The notes: generated by a model not told the origin, from the letters alone. Numbered from the stretch's first letter, positions 28,177 through 37,030 are shown. The stretch: 64,000 nt of DNA from an uncultured Bacteroidales bacterium (GCA_944326225.1 CALVDI010000001.1:62001-126000), one strand, 5' to 3'. Program-made: numbers and translations.

Positions 28177-30998
28177 CGCCTATGAGGAGGAGGTCCTCCG
28201 GGGCCGCGTCTCATACCGCCGCCCATCATCTTGTCGAAATTGCCGAAACGATAGACAAGGCTTATGATAAAATACTGCCCGAGGGTATTGTTGTAGGTAT
28301 CCTCGATATAGTTGTCGGTGGTATTGCGGTAATTGTTCCTGGACTGATTGAGTATATCGTAGACCTTCAGGCGCAGGGTCATCTTGTTTTTGAGGAGCTG
28401 CTGGGATATCTCCGCATTCCATGTCAGACTGGGCTCACCGAATCCCTCGTCATAACCTATGTAATAGTTATATCTCGCATCGGTGGCTATCTCCATACCC
28501 CAGGGCAAAGTAGCCGTCACCTCGGCGAATACCGAGTTGTCCCATGTATCGGAACGGGCCCGCGAGGCGATCTCGTACCACGCCTTGCGGTATGAGGCGC
28601 GGGCTCCGAGACGGGTCTCCAGATAATCGTTCCTGTAGACGAACGTCAGATTCTCCATCACTGAAAGGGTCGTAGTCCTGCCAGCGATAAGGTCGTCCAT
28701 TATCTCATCCAGAGTCGTGGCCGTAGTATCGTTGCCGGTATAGGACAGACTGCTGTTGACAGCCGCACGGGTAAAGGACATGATAGAGAAACCGGACTTT
28801 GCTATCTGGGAATTGACCATGAACATCAGGTCTCCTCCTATGACCGGCCGGTCGGAGTTGATGGGAGCCGTGTACTGCACTCCCGAGCCGTCGTACCAGC
28901 TGGCGTTGATGATGTCGTCCTTGGTATAGTTGAATCCTCCCATCAGAGCGTAGGTGGAGAAGGTCTTCATGTCCGTATAGTCATAGTGCATCCTCAGTCT
29001 GTGCTGGAACTCCGGCTTAAGAGTCGGATTACCCAGGGACACATACAGAGGGTCCGAGTTGTCCGGCACGGGCATCAGCTGATTGACAGAAGGCTCTGAA
29101 GTACGGCCCCAATAGAACAGACGCAGGAACTCATTGTCCGAGAAGTTGTAGTCAAACCGGGCCGACGGAGCGAAGTTCCATACCGTATAGGAAGTATCCC
29201 TGGCCGCACCCATCTGTCCTACAGTCCGGGTAGTGGACGGCTCGGCATTGACTCCTATCTGAAGATTGTATTTTTCCTCCTGCTTCATCATGCTCACCTG
29301 CATCCTGTGGCTCAGGAAGGTGTTGGTCATACGGCTGGAATAGTCATCGATCAATCTACCGCTGGCGTTGTCATAAGTCATCTTCTCCGACTGATACTGC
29401 TGCCAGTCAAAGCGATAGGATCCCAGCAGGAAAAAATTCCTGCCCAGAGGCTCGGTATATGTCAGGTCCGCGGACACCGAATAGCTCTCATCCTTCTGGT
29501 CGTATCTCTGGTCTATCAGTTCCGTTCCGGACAGCACGTTGTCCGCATAAGTATTGGTCTCGGAATAGTTGGTACCGCTGTAGTCATTGTTGGACAGGGA
29601 GTAGTCCAGGTTGAGGGACAAGGTGCGGCCCTTGGCCTCCCCTATCTTCTGGCGCAGGAGCAACCGGCCGTTGGTTCTCCATGAGATACCGTCCGAAGAT
29701 GACTCACTGCGTCCGTCATTGACCTTGCCGCTTTCGGAATTGTCCGTAGAATACTCGCTCATCTCATTATAACGGCTGCGTCCATAGTTGAACCGGGGAC
29801 GGAAGAGTATGGAAGTCTTGTCGTTGAACTTATAGTCGAACACCACTCCGCCGCGGTGACCGTCGCTGAAGAAACGGCTGGTCTCGGAATTGTCCGTAAT
29901 CAGGCTGGAGCCGTCACTGAGAAAGGTCGTCCTGCTGCTGCGCTCCTCCACGTCCCTTATAGAGCCGTTGTAGAGATAGTTGCCACCAAGTTCCCGGTCC
30001 CTGTCACCTCCGATGTTCATATTGGCGTTCACTCCGGCCATCCAGGAGGTCATGATACCTCCGCGGTTGCCGCCGAAGCCACGTCCGCGCATACCGCCGC
30101 CCATCTCGCTGTTCATGTCGTTGAATCCACGGTTGTTGGTGTTGTTGCCGTTGAGGATGAAGCTGATCTGATTGTTCTCTGTGAAGCGGCCTATCATACC
30201 CGAAGCCTGATAACGGGCTGCATGTTCCTCTGTCTGCAGGTCGTGTCCGCCTCCTGCCGTCACATTGCCGAACCATGCCTCCAGCATACCGGGCTTGACA
30301 CTCAGATCTATGACCTTCTCCTCATTGCCGTCGTCTATGCCGGTAAACTCGGCCTGATCGGACTTCTTGTCCACTATCTTGACTTTCTGTATTATCTGCG
30401 CAGGTATATTCTTGGATGCCAGCGAGGGGTCGTCCAGAAAGAACTCCTTGCCGTCTATCATTATCTTGTTTATCGTTTCCCCCTGATACGAGATCGCTCC
30501 GTCACTGTCCACATCCACGCCGGGCAGCTTCTTGAGCAGGTCCTCCAGCACGTCATTGTCCGTGGTCTTGTAGGCCGCGGCACTGTACTCGATAGTATCC
30601 TTCTTGACCACTATGGGATTGCCGACGGCCGACACCACCACCGCGTCCAGCATCTCCACGTCCTCATACATATACAGTTCGCCGAGATCAGTCACAGATC
30701 CACGCACAGTCACCTGGCGGACAAGCCTGTTGTATCCCATAAGCTCCGCAACAAATACATACTTGCCGGCAGGGACATTCTTGATGACTCCAGTTCCACT
30801 GTCATCGGTAACCGCATAATAAGCACCCTTTGTTGTTCCATCCTTCGACACATACACTGCGGCAAAAGGGACCGGCTCCCGCGATATGGAATCGGTGAGC
30901 CTCAACTTCACTGTACAATCTCCTTTCTGTTGCGCCATTAGACCTGCGGCTGACATCACCGTCAGGATGACGATAAGGAGTATATGTCTATACGTCAT
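28173..30998 (-). CDS. Outer membrane beta-barrel protein (TonB-receptor-like, CarboxypepD-reg domain)
   Basis: 941 residues. The signal peptide is about 1-22. A carboxypeptidase-regulatory-like domain (about 25-110, V-P-F-A-A-V-Y-V) precedes a plug-like region with L-L-K-K-L-P-G-V-D-V-D and I-M-I-D-G-K-E-F-F, then a long barrel. A Gly/Arg/Met-rich loop lies near 290-320 and the C-terminus is G-G-G-M-R-R-G-P-G-G-P-P-P-H-R-R. The type is the OMP_b-brl_3 group seen across Bacteroidota, which resembles TonB receptors but often lacks a clear TonB box. Substrate unknown. It lies 52 bases after ruvC and may be read from the serS-ruvC transcript. Confidence 0.88.
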   Translation of the reverse strand: MTYRHILLIVILTVMSAAGLMAQQKGDCTVKLRLTDSISREPVPFAAVYVSKDGTTKGAYYAVTDDSGTGVIKNVPAGKYVFVAELMGYNRLVRQVTVRGSVTDLGELYMYEDVEMLDAVVVSAVGNPIVVKKDTIEYSAAAYKTTDNDVLEDLLKKLPGVDVDSDGAISYQGETINKIMIDGKEFFLDDPSLASKNIPAQIIQKVKIVDKKSDQAEFTGIDDGNEEKVIDLSVKPGMLEAWFGNVTAGGGHDLQTEEHAARYQASGMIGRFTENNQISFILNGNNTNNRGFNDMNSEMGGGMRGRGFGGNRGGIMTSWMAGVNANMNIGGDRDRELGGNYLYNGSIRDVEERSSRTTFLSDGSSLITDNSETSRFFSDGHRGGVVFDYKFNDKTSILFRPRFNYGRSRYNEMSEYSTDNSESGKVNDGRSESSSDGISWRTNGRLLLRQKIGEAKGRTLSLNLDYSLSNNDYSGTNYSETNTYADNVLSGTELIDQRYDQKDESYSVSADLTYTEPLGRNFFLLGSYRFDWQQYQSEKMTYDNASGRLIDDYSSRMTNTFLSHRMQVSMMKQEEKYNLQIGVNAEPSTTRTVGQMGAARDTSYTVWNFAPSARFDYNFSDNEFLRLFYWGRTSEPSVNQLMPVPDNSDPLYVSLGNPTLKPEFQHRLRMHYDYTDMKTFSTYALMGGFNYTKDDIINASWYDGSGVQYTAPINSDRPVIGGDLMFMVNSQIAKSGFSIMSFTRAAVNSSLSYTGNDTTATTLDEIMDDLIAGRTTTLSVMENLTFVYRNDYLETRLGARASYRKAWYEIASRARSDTWDNSVFAEVTATLPWGMEIATDARYNYYIGYDEGFGEPSLTWNAEISQQLLKNKMTLRLKVYDILNQSRNNYRNTTDNYIEDTYNNTLGQYFIISLVYRFGNFDKMMGGGMRRGPGGPPPHRR

Positions 30999-31050
30999 CT
31001 TGTGTCTGATCTTTTAAAACGTTGTTTTGACAATTATCCTTTGCGATAGT

Positions 31051-31635
31051 TTAACCACGGCTCAATTTCCCGTCTCCATGTCTGATCCTGTCGGGATGAG
31101 AGCGGAGAAATTTCTCCCACGAAGTGGATGTCTCTGTATCGGCCAGAGGATTGACCAGCTGATAGAAATGACACAGGGCAATGGCCAGTGCATCCGATGC
31201 GTCCAGAAACTCCGGCCTGAGCTCCGTTGCCAAAGTCCTGGACAGGATCAGGGCCACCTGCTCCTTTGAGGCAGCACCCTGACCGGTGACAGCCATCTTG
31301 ACCTTCCGGGGAGCATACTCGAAGATAGGGACATTGGCCGCAATGGCAGCCGCAATGGCAGCACCCTGGGCCCGTCCCAGCTTCAGCATGACCTGCGGAT
31401 TCTTTCCATAGAAAGGGGCCTCGACCGCCACGTCATCCGGGGTATATCTGGAGATAATCCCGCTGACTTCCGTAAATATGGTATTGAGCTTCGCGAAATG
31501 ATCCTTCTCCTTCCGCAGGTCCACCACCCCCATGTCCACATAGTGGACCTTACGTCTGTCTGCAAGAATGACCCCGTAACCAAGTATCATGGTTCCGGGG
31601 TCTATTCCCAATATCACCCTCTGAGCGTCATTCAT
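31051..31635 (-). CDS. ruvC: Crossover junction endodeoxyribonuclease RuvC
   Basis: 194 residues. The RNase H-like catalytic acids are present: Asp in I-L-G-I-D-P-G-T, Glu in V-A-V-E-A-P-F-Y-G, and the acidic pair in F-L-D-A-S-D-A-L-A-I-A. It resolves Holliday junctions made during recombination and repair. It starts 5 bases after the serS stop. No ruvA or ruvB is in this window. The C-terminal basic tail is slightly longer than the E. coli protein. Confidence 0.95.
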   Translation of the reverse strand: MNDAQRVILGIDPGTMILGYGVILADRRKVHYVDMGVVDLRKEKDHFAKLNTIFTEVSGIISRYTPDDVAVEAPFYGKNPQVMLKLGRAQGAAIAAAIAANVPIFEYAPRKVKMAVTGQGAASKEQVALILSRTLATELRPEFLDASDALAIALCHFYQLVNPLADTETSTSWEKFLRSHPDRIRHGDGKLSRG

Positions 31636-31640
31636 CGGAC

Positions 31641-32912
31641 TCAGTCTATCCGGATGAAGCGGGTATATTCCTGCAGCACTTTAGGGATGTTGATACCGTC
31701 AGGAGTCTGGTTGTTCTCAAGCAGGGCGGCCACTATCCTGGGCAGTGCCAGAGAGCTGCCGTTGAGAGTGTGGGCCAGATTGATCTTGCCCTCGCCGTCC
31801 TTGTATCTGAGTTTAAGCCTGTTGGCCTGATACGACTTGAAGTTGGACACCGAGCTGACCTCCAGCCACCTCTGCTGGGCCGCCGAGAACACCTCGAAAT
31901 CGTAGGTGATGGCCGACGTGAAGCTCATATCGCCGCCGCACAGACGGACTATGCGGTAAGGCAGTCCGAGAGACTTCACAAGCCGCTCTACATGGAGCAC
32001 CATCTCGTTGAGAGCCCGCTCCGATGCATCGGGAAGCGAGAGCTGCACTATCTCCACCTTGTCAAACTGATGCAGGCGGTTCAGTCCGCGCACGTCCTTG
32101 CCGTATGAGCCGGCCTCCCTTCTGAAGCAGGGGGTATAGGCCGTCATCTTCACGGGGAAGTCGGACTCACTCAGGATGGTATCCCTGTAGATATTGGTCA
32201 CGGGCACCTCGGCTGTAGGCACCATGTAGAATTTGTCCAGCGAGACAAAATACATCTGTCCCTCCTTGTCCGGCAACTGGCCGGTACCGAAGCCCGACGC
32301 CTCATTGACCAGAATAGGAGGCTCTATCTCCATATAGCCCGCCTTTGTGTTGAAATCCAGGAAATACTGAATCAGAGCCCTCTGAAGTTTGGCTCCCTTG
32401 CCCTTGTACACCGGGAAACCGGCACCCGTCAGCTTCACGCCCAGGTCAAAGTCTATGATATCATATTTTGAGGCGAGTTCCCAGTGCGGAAGAGCACCTT
32501 CAGGGAGTTCCGGTATCTCCCCGCCCATACGGACTATTACATTGTCATCTGCATTCCTGCCCGCGGGCACTATGTCATCCGGGATATTGGGCAGCTGCAC
32601 CAGCAATTCGTCCTGCAGCTTCTGGCTCTCCTCCATCTGAGACTCTATCTTCCTGGAGTTCTCTTTCATCTGAGCCACTTCCTTCTTGGCCGCCTCGGCC
32701 TCATCCTTCCTGCCCTGCTGCATCAGGGCTCCTATCTCCTTTGCCTTGGCCTTCTGAGCCGCGAGAGCCGCGTCCAGTTCCGTCTGGCAGGAACGTCTTA
32801 CCCTGTCCTGCTCCAGTATCTTCTCCACAATGGCGGATGCGTCAAAATTCTTTACCGCAAGCCTTTTGATTACAAACTGAGGGTCTTCCCTCAAAAGTTT
32901 AAGAGTCAACAT
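31641..32912 (-). CDS. serS: Seryl-tRNA synthetase
   Basis: 423 residues. An N-terminal long coiled coil (about 25-110, rich in Lys, Glu and Gln) binds the tRNA-Ser variable arm. The class II catalytic core follows, with T-A-E-V-P-V-T-N motif 2 region, F-R-R-E-A-G-S-Y-G-K-D and motif 3 near L-A-L-P-R-I-V-A-A-L-L-E-N. It charges tRNA-Ser with serine. A TATATTTG promoter lies 24 bases before the start, and ruvC follows directly. Confidence 0.97.
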   Translation of the reverse strand: MLTLKLLREDPQFVIKRLAVKNFDASAIVEKILEQDRVRRSCQTELDAALAAQKAKAKEIGALMQQGRKDEAEAAKKEVAQMKENSRKIESQMEESQKLQDELLVQLPNIPDDIVPAGRNADDNVIVRMGGEIPELPEGALPHWELASKYDIIDFDLGVKLTGAGFPVYKGKGAKLQRALIQYFLDFNTKAGYMEIEPPILVNEASGFGTGQLPDKEGQMYFVSLDKFYMVPTAEVPVTNIYRDTILSESDFPVKMTAYTPCFRREAGSYGKDVRGLNRLHQFDKVEIVQLSLPDASERALNEMVLHVERLVKSLGLPYRIVRLCGGDMSFTSAITYDFEVFSAAQQRWLEVSSVSNFKSYQANRLKLRYKDGEGKINLAHTLNGSSLALPRIVAALLENNQTPDGINIPKVLQEYTRFIRID

Positions 32913-32935
32913 CTGTCTATCATTTTTTCAAGACG

Positions 32936-32943
32936 CAAATATA
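32936..32943 (-). promoter_or_regulatory. Promoter -7 box (TATATTTG) of serS-ruvC
   Basis: TATATTTG on the minus strand lies 23 bases before the serS ATG at 32912. Confidence 0.6.
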
Positions 32944-33032
32944 CGCAGAAGCCGAGTGCAATGCAAATGAATTTATTCATTTTACACTGCCGCGGCGCAA
33001 CAGTATATGCGGCGCAGCCGAATATATGAATA

Positions 33033-33063
33033 TAAAAAAATGAGCTGCCTTGACGGGCAGCCC
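33033..33063 (-). terminator. Terminator after rpmA (L27)
   Basis: A GC-rich stem (GGCTGCC/GGCAGC on the minus strand) with 6-base loop is followed by ATTTTTTTA. It lies 26 bases beyond the rpmA stop. Confidence 0.75.
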
Positions 33064-33088
33064 ACTTACTTTCATCTCCTATCGGTCA

Positions 33089-33352
33089 TTACTCCGCGCT
33101 GGGAGGTATAATCGATACATAGGACTTGTTCTCCCTGGTCTTGCGGAAACACACCACACCGTCTACAAGAGCGTAAAGGGTATGGTCCTTGCCCATGCCT
33201 ACATTGCGGCCGGGATAGTGCACTGTACCTCTCTGACGCACAAGGATATTTCCGGCTTTTGCCATCTGGCCGCCGAACAATTTGAGTCCAAGTCGTTTGC
33301 TGTGTGATTCACGACCGTTCTTCGAACTACCGACACCTTTTTTATGAGCCAT
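33089..33352 (-). CDS. rpmA: 50S ribosomal protein L27
   Basis: 87 residues. The sequence opens [16 protein letters not shown] and has the [17 protein letters not shown] core of L27. The N-terminus starts directly with the mature A-H-K-K form, so there is no cleavable Firmicute-type extension. The gene lies 18 bases after rplU, forming the usual L21-L27 operon, with a terminator downstream. It helps position the tRNA acceptor end at the peptidyl transferase centre. Confidence 0.97.
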   Translation of the reverse strand: MAHKKGVGSSKNGRESHSKRLGLKLFGGQMAKAGNILVRQRGTVHYPGRNVGMGKDHTLYALVDGVVCFRKTRENKSYVSIIPPSAE

Positions 33353-33370
33353 AATCTGTCCTCCTGATAA

Positions 33371-33679
33371 TTAAGCGATCTCGTCGATGAGAATCTGGGT
33401 TAAACACTGGCGGTGACCATTGAGCTTCTGGTAGCCTTTACGACGTCTCTTCTTGAATACCAGAACCTTGTCAGCCTTTACATGATCCAGGATGGTAGCC
33501 TTTACGCTGGCTCCGTCCACATAGGGAGCACCCACTTTGACCGAACCGTTGTCATCGGTCAGAAGCACTTTGCTGAAATCAAGAGAAGCACCCTTCTCGC
33601 CCTCAAGACGGTTTACGAAGATCTTCTTCCCTTTCTCAACCTTGAATTGCTGTCCTGCAATGTCTACAATTGCGTACAT
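33371..33679 (-). CDS. rplU: 50S ribosomal protein L21
   Basis: 102 residues, normal length. It opens M-Y-A-I-V-D-I-A-G-Q-Q-F-K-V-E-K-G and has the conserved F-K-K-R-R-R-K-G-Y-Q-K-L-N-G-H-R-Q motif near the C-terminus. It binds 23S rRNA. It is first in the rplU-rpmA operon, and a roughly 100-base untranslated leader precedes it, which may host autoregulation by L21. Confidence 0.97.
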   Translation of the reverse strand: MYAIVDIAGQQFKVEKGKKIFVNRLEGEKGASLDFSKVLLTDDNGSVKVGAPYVDGASVKATILDHVKADKVLVFKKRRRKGYQKLNGHRQCLTQILIDEIA

Positions 33680-33789
33680 CTAATAAAATAATTTAAAAAT
33701 TAACGGCAGTAAGCGGTTATTATACTTTCAAATAACTCTTATTCAGCAGCTTAACAACCTACATTGTGTATTTTGGGAGAGCAAAAGTA
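33680..33789 (-). promoter_or_regulatory. rplU promoter (TACTTTTG at 33782-33789) and long leader
   Basis: TACTTTTG on the minus strand predicts a start near 33777 and so a leader of about 98 bases. The leader is AT-rich and contains the pairing GTTATT with AATAAC around a 9-base loop. A ribosomal-protein leader element is possible, but I do not recognise a known motif. Confidence 0.4.
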
Positions 33790-33841
33790 ATACATTTCCT
33801 TATTTTTCCCAAATTAAAGGCAGAAAAATTACTTTTTTTCC

Positions 33842-33849
33842 TATTTTTG
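33842..33849 (+). promoter_or_regulatory. Promoter -7 box (TATTTTTG) of the ATPase-fold/sirtuin pair
   Basis: TATTTTTG lies 21 bases upstream of the ATG at 33871. This supports that start over an upstream in-frame ATG at 33766 that precedes the promoter. Confidence 0.55.
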
Positions 33850-33870
33850 CTAAAGAGAATTATCACAGAT

Positions 33871-34806
33871 ATGGAGTCCCCGTTCACTCACAACACTATC
33901 GCCTCCGGAAATGATTTCCTGTCCCGCAAAAGAGAGGTCAGCCAGACAGTACTCAACATACGCAACAGGATCAACACCGTCATCTACGAACCGCCGAAAA
34001 CAGGAAAAGATTCTTTGGTACATATGGCCATATCCCAGTGTCCCGGACTGTCCACGGCATACATCGATCTGCTCAGCATCGTAGACAACGGGGATCTGTC
34101 GCACCGCCTGCAGGCGGCAGACGGACACACCTTAATATATATAAAGAACTTTCAGAGCATACTGCGGCTGGATGACTGGAGCAAGGCAGTCCACGCAATC
34201 AGCCGGCAGATGCTGCGGGACGATGCGCCAGTGTATATCATAACCGGATCAGGCATCAATGCCATGAAGCACATATTCGAGGATCACAAGCTGATGTACC
34301 GCCAATACGAGCGGGTCAGATTCTCCGCGATAGACGAGCGGTCCGTCACGGAACATATAGTGCGGACCTTCCTCAAGGTCGGAAGAGTTGTCAGTCAGGA
34401 ACAGGCCGAATATATCTACAACATAGCCGACGGTCATCCATGGTATATCTGGCAGATAGCCGACTACTGCTTCAACATAACGAAGGGCTACCTCAGCGGC
34501 AATGCCGTAACCGAGGCCGTAGACACACTGCTTTACACACATTCTGTAAGATTCCAGGAGACCGTGGACAACCTGAGCAGATATCAGATATATTTCCTCA
34601 AAGCCGTATTCGACGGCATATCCAAGTCCAGCTCTTCAGAGGTGATTGAACGCTACCGGCTCAACTCTTCAGCCAATGTCTTCCGGGTCAAGGAGGCACT
34701 GGCAAAAAAGGAAGTCATAACTGTCGACGCACCGGACACTCCCAGAATCATAGACCCGATGTTCCGTCTGTGGCTTGCCAGAAACTATTTCAATGAACAG
34801 CAATAA
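33871..34806 (+). CDS. Archaeal-type (ATPase_2) ATPase-fold protein with degenerate Walker motifs
   Basis: 311 residues from the ATG at 33871. Overall order matches the ATPase_2 group often found in Bacteroidota: N-terminal F-L-S-R-K-R-E, P-loop, Walker B, sensor region I-T-G-S-G-I-N-A-M, then a winged-helix part and the closing P-M-F-R-L-W-L. The nucleotide sites are eroded. The P-loop reads E-P-P-K-T-G-K-D (40-47), with Asp where Ser/Thr should be and Glu for the first Gly. The Walker B segment reads I-Y-I-K-N-F-Q (89-95), with Lys-Asn replacing Asp-Glu. It is therefore probably unable to hydrolyse ATP. It sits 7 bases before a sirtuin gene in one transcription unit. Role unknown. Confidence 0.8.
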   Translation: MESPFTHNTIASGNDFLSRKREVSQTVLNIRNRINTVIYEPPKTGKDSLVHMAISQCPGLSTAYIDLLSIVDNGDLSHRLQAADGHTLIYIKNFQSILRLDDWSKAVHAISRQMLRDDAPVYIITGSGINAMKHIFEDHKLMYRQYERVRFSAIDERSVTEHIVRTFLKVGRVVSQEQAEYIYNIADGHPWYIWQIADYCFNITKGYLSGNAVTEAVDTLLYTHSVRFQETVDNLSRYQIYFLKAVFDGISKSSSSEVIERYRLNSSANVFRVKEALAKKEVITVDAPDTPRIIDPMFRLWLARNYFNEQQ

Positions 34807-34813
34807 GAATATC

Positions 34814-35500
34814 ATGAAAACACTTGCAGTGCTCTCCGGCGCAGGAGTCAGCAAGGAGAGCGGAATCAACACATTCAGGGACTCCGGAGGACTCTGGGAG
34901 CAGTACCCCGTAGAGGAGGTGGCCTCCATAGAAGGCTGGTACCGCAACCCCGGCCTGGTCCTGGACTTCTACAACGCCCGCAGGCGGGACGTACAGCACA
35001 GGGAGCCCAATGAGGCCCACAGGATAATAGCGGAGCTTGAAAAGGACTTCAAGGTGACGGTCATCACCCAGAACATAGACGACCTGCACGAGAAGGCCGG
35101 TTCCACCGACATCATCCACCTGCACGGAGAGATTACCAAGGCCCGCGGCGAGCACTCCCTTCAGCCTGTATACGATATCGGCTACAATGACATACACCTC
35201 GGAGACAAGGACAGCCGGGGCGAGCAGCTGCGTCCGCACATCGTCTGGTTCGGCGAGCCGGTGCCCATGATAGAGAAAGCCGCCGAAGTGGTCTCGCAGT
35301 GCGATATCCTGCTGGTCATCGGCACCTCGCTGGCCGTCTACCCTGCCGCAGGCCTGGTCGGCTACGTGCGCAGCGGCACTCCCATATACCTCATCGATCC
35401 GCAACCTATCGGCCTACACTACAAACATTATGTACAGATCCGTGACGTGGCCACTGCCGGCATGCGCAGGTTCAAAGAAATTTCAAAAAATTTGATTTAA
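34814..35500 (+). CDS. cobB: NAD-dependent protein deacylase, class III sirtuin (CobB-like)
   Basis: 228 residues from the ATG at 34814. Sirtuin motifs are complete: S-G-A-G-V-S-K-E-S-G-I-N-T-F-R-D, T-Q-N-I-D-D-L-H-E, catalytic His in I-H-L-H-G-E, L-R-P-H-I-V-W-F-G-E and V-I-G-T-S-L-A-V-Y-P-A. Tyr53 and Arg56 (F-Y-N-A-R) match the Y-x-x-R pair of SIRT5-like desuccinylases/demalonylases. The usual zinc-binding cysteines are absent, as in some related bacterial sirtuins. An in-frame ATG at 34793 inside the upstream gene is an alternative. The promoter of the next lipoprotein gene overlaps its 3' end. Confidence 0.94.
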   Translation: MKTLAVLSGAGVSKESGINTFRDSGGLWEQYPVEEVASIEGWYRNPGLVLDFYNARRRDVQHREPNEAHRIIAELEKDFKVTVITQNIDDLHEKAGSTDIIHLHGEITKARGEHSLQPVYDIGYNDIHLGDKDSRGEQLRPHIVWFGEPVPMIEKAAEVVSQCDILLVIGTSLAVYPAAGLVGYVRSGTPIYLIDPQPIGLHYKHYVQIRDVATAGMRRFKEISKNLI

Positions 35501-35520
35501 AAGATTTTTATATATATTTG
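35491..35520 (+). promoter_or_regulatory. Promoter (TTTG, 18-base spacer, TATATTTG) of the propeller lipoprotein gene
   Basis: TTTG at 35491-35494 and TATATTTG at 35513-35520 are spaced 18 bases, close to the Bacteroidota -33/-7 consensus. The -33 part lies inside the cobB stop region. A leader of about 40 bases follows. Confidence 0.75.
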
Positions 35521-35565
35521 CGCCCGAAAATCACGGACTTAAATATTAATTTAAATCAAAAACGC

Positions 35566-36960
35566 ATGAAAACACTTAAATTTTTTTCTTGTGCACTGGC
35601 CATCGTTGCTCTTCTTGCATCTTGTAAGGAGAAAGAAAATGGTACCGACACCATCCCCGAGGCCACATTCGAGATCGAACTGGATCTGGTGGACAACCAA
35701 TTATTCATGTATGTCAGCCCATCTTCCAGTGATGCGGTTTACACAGCCGGCATTATTATGGAGGACGACTACGCAGCAATGGGAGGCAGTGACAACCTGG
35801 TATCATACATTGAAGATCTCGTAAACAGCGAAGGCGGATTATTAAGCGGCAACTGGTCTGAAGAATTTTCTGACCTGTTCTGGCAGACAAAGTACTATGC
35901 CTATGCCGCACAGATCAACGAAGGGGCTGTCATGGGAACACCTATGGTGAGGGACATCATGGTCTACAGACCTTTCGTAGAGTTCTCCCCCAGAGGTGCC
36001 ATCATAGCGCCCCAAGCCATATCCGACAACGGACTTTGGGTTGTAGGATGCTCGGTTGAGGAGTCTTTCATCTATGATGTACGCCGTGACTCCATCACCC
36101 TTGTACCCAATCTGCAGTTTTATGACGTAACAGATGACGGAGTAGTATTCGGCTGCGGCAACCCCTATCCGGTCATCTATGAGAACGGCTCTGCAAAAGA
36201 TATCACCTCCGTACCAGAAGGTGCTACTGAAAGTTGCTTCTTCTCCGTAACTCCTGACGGAATGACTGCCGTAGGATATTCCATGATTGACGGCAACAAC
36301 ATGCGTCCCATCATCTACGAAAACGGCACGCTGTCGGTTCTGCCCTATGACCGTGATCCTTCCGGAGCCGAAGCGACCATGGCCACAGCCTCCCGCATAG
36401 GCAGCAACGGCTACATCACAGGCTACATCCTCGACAACACCTACATGGAGGTGGGCTGCGCGTGGACTCCCGAGCACGAATACGATCTGTATACCGCGGA
36501 TCTGATGGAATGGAACGACGGTTTCTTTTTCTGGGAAAATATCTACGGAGGACTGGAAAACTACATTTCCCCCAACGGAAAGTACATCACAAGCTGGAGG
36601 ACCAATACCGGTGAGGACGGCTGGGCATCCGACATGTACGCCTATGTCTTCGACACAGATACCAGGGAAATCTACAACTCACCTGAAATATCTTACCGCC
36701 CGGACGCCGTATCCTCACAGGGCCTGCTTTTCCTGGCAGACCAGACCATGGGATTCTCTACCCAGCCATACGTTTATGACATTCACACCGACACTTTCTC
36801 GACTCTGGCCGACTACGCGAAGAGCACTTGGAATTACAGTCCGGAAGGCCTCACCATGCAGGGAAGCGTCATGGGTACTTCCGAAGACGGCAAGAGCATC
36901 CTTGTTGGATTCGCCGCAGACGAGACATACAAGACGGCTATCTACTTCCTTCCCAGATAA
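35566..36960 (+). CDS. Lipoprotein with one repeat module and a propeller-like domain
   Basis: 464 residues from the ATG at 35566, which is downstream of the promoter. The signal peptide ends L-L-A-S-C with Cys20, followed by K-E-K-E. Residues about 30-140 resemble the module of the other lipoproteins here (F-E-I-E-L, V-S-P-S-S, helical insert, Y-Y-A-Y-A-A-Q). The remainder has repeated blades such as S-D-N-G-L-W-V-V-G, T-P-D-G-M-T-A-V-G-Y, S-P-N-G-K-Y-I-T-S-W and S-E-D-G-K-S-I-L-V-G, each followed by an I-Y/V-Y-D/E strand. This suggests a beta-propeller. Function unknown; extracellular ligand binding is a guess. Confidence 0.85.
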   Translation: MKTLKFFSCALAIVALLASCKEKENGTDTIPEATFEIELDLVDNQLFMYVSPSSSDAVYTAGIIMEDDYAAMGGSDNLVSYIEDLVNSEGGLLSGNWSEEFSDLFWQTKYYAYAAQINEGAVMGTPMVRDIMVYRPFVEFSPRGAIIAPQAISDNGLWVVGCSVEESFIYDVRRDSITLVPNLQFYDVTDDGVVFGCGNPYPVIYENGSAKDITSVPEGATESCFFSVTPDGMTAVGYSMIDGNNMRPIIYENGTLSVLPYDRDPSGAEATMATASRIGSNGYITGYILDNTYMEVGCAWTPEHEYDLYTADLMEWNDGFFFWENIYGGLENYISPNGKYITSWRTNTGEDGWASDMYAYVFDTDTREIYNSPEISYRPDAVSSQGLLFLADQTMGFSTQPYVYDIHTDTFSTLADYAKSTWNYSPEGLTMQGSVMGTSEDGKSILVGFAADETYKTAIYFLPR

Positions 36961-36980
36961 CCGCTCAGACAACATATTAA

Positions 36981-37030
36981 AAAAAGAGGGTGACCCAAAA
37001 GCCAAGAGACTTTGAGGTCATCCTCTTTTT
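36981..37030 (+). terminator. Long-loop terminator hairpin after the propeller lipoprotein gene
   Basis: A 15-bp stem with one G-T pair (AAAAAGAGGGTGACC / GGTCATCCTCTTTTT) has a 20-base loop, and its arm ends in five T. A related hairpin in opposite orientation lies after rpmE at 38902-38946. Confidence 0.7.

Noticed and set aside
24272..31000. Possible SusC/SusD polysaccharide utilisation locus
   Set aside because: Two outer-membrane barrels are present, but no SusD lipoprotein, glycoside hydrolase or hybrid sensor accompanies them, and the receptor at 24272 lacks the SusC N-terminal domain.
34814..35500. Sirtuin as part of an anti-phage (Sir2-ATPase type) system
   Set aside because: The sirtuin is a normal short CobB-like deacylase with intact deacylation motifs, and the neighbouring ATPase fold is degenerate, unlike HerA-type or other known defence partners. 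There is no other defence gene in the window.
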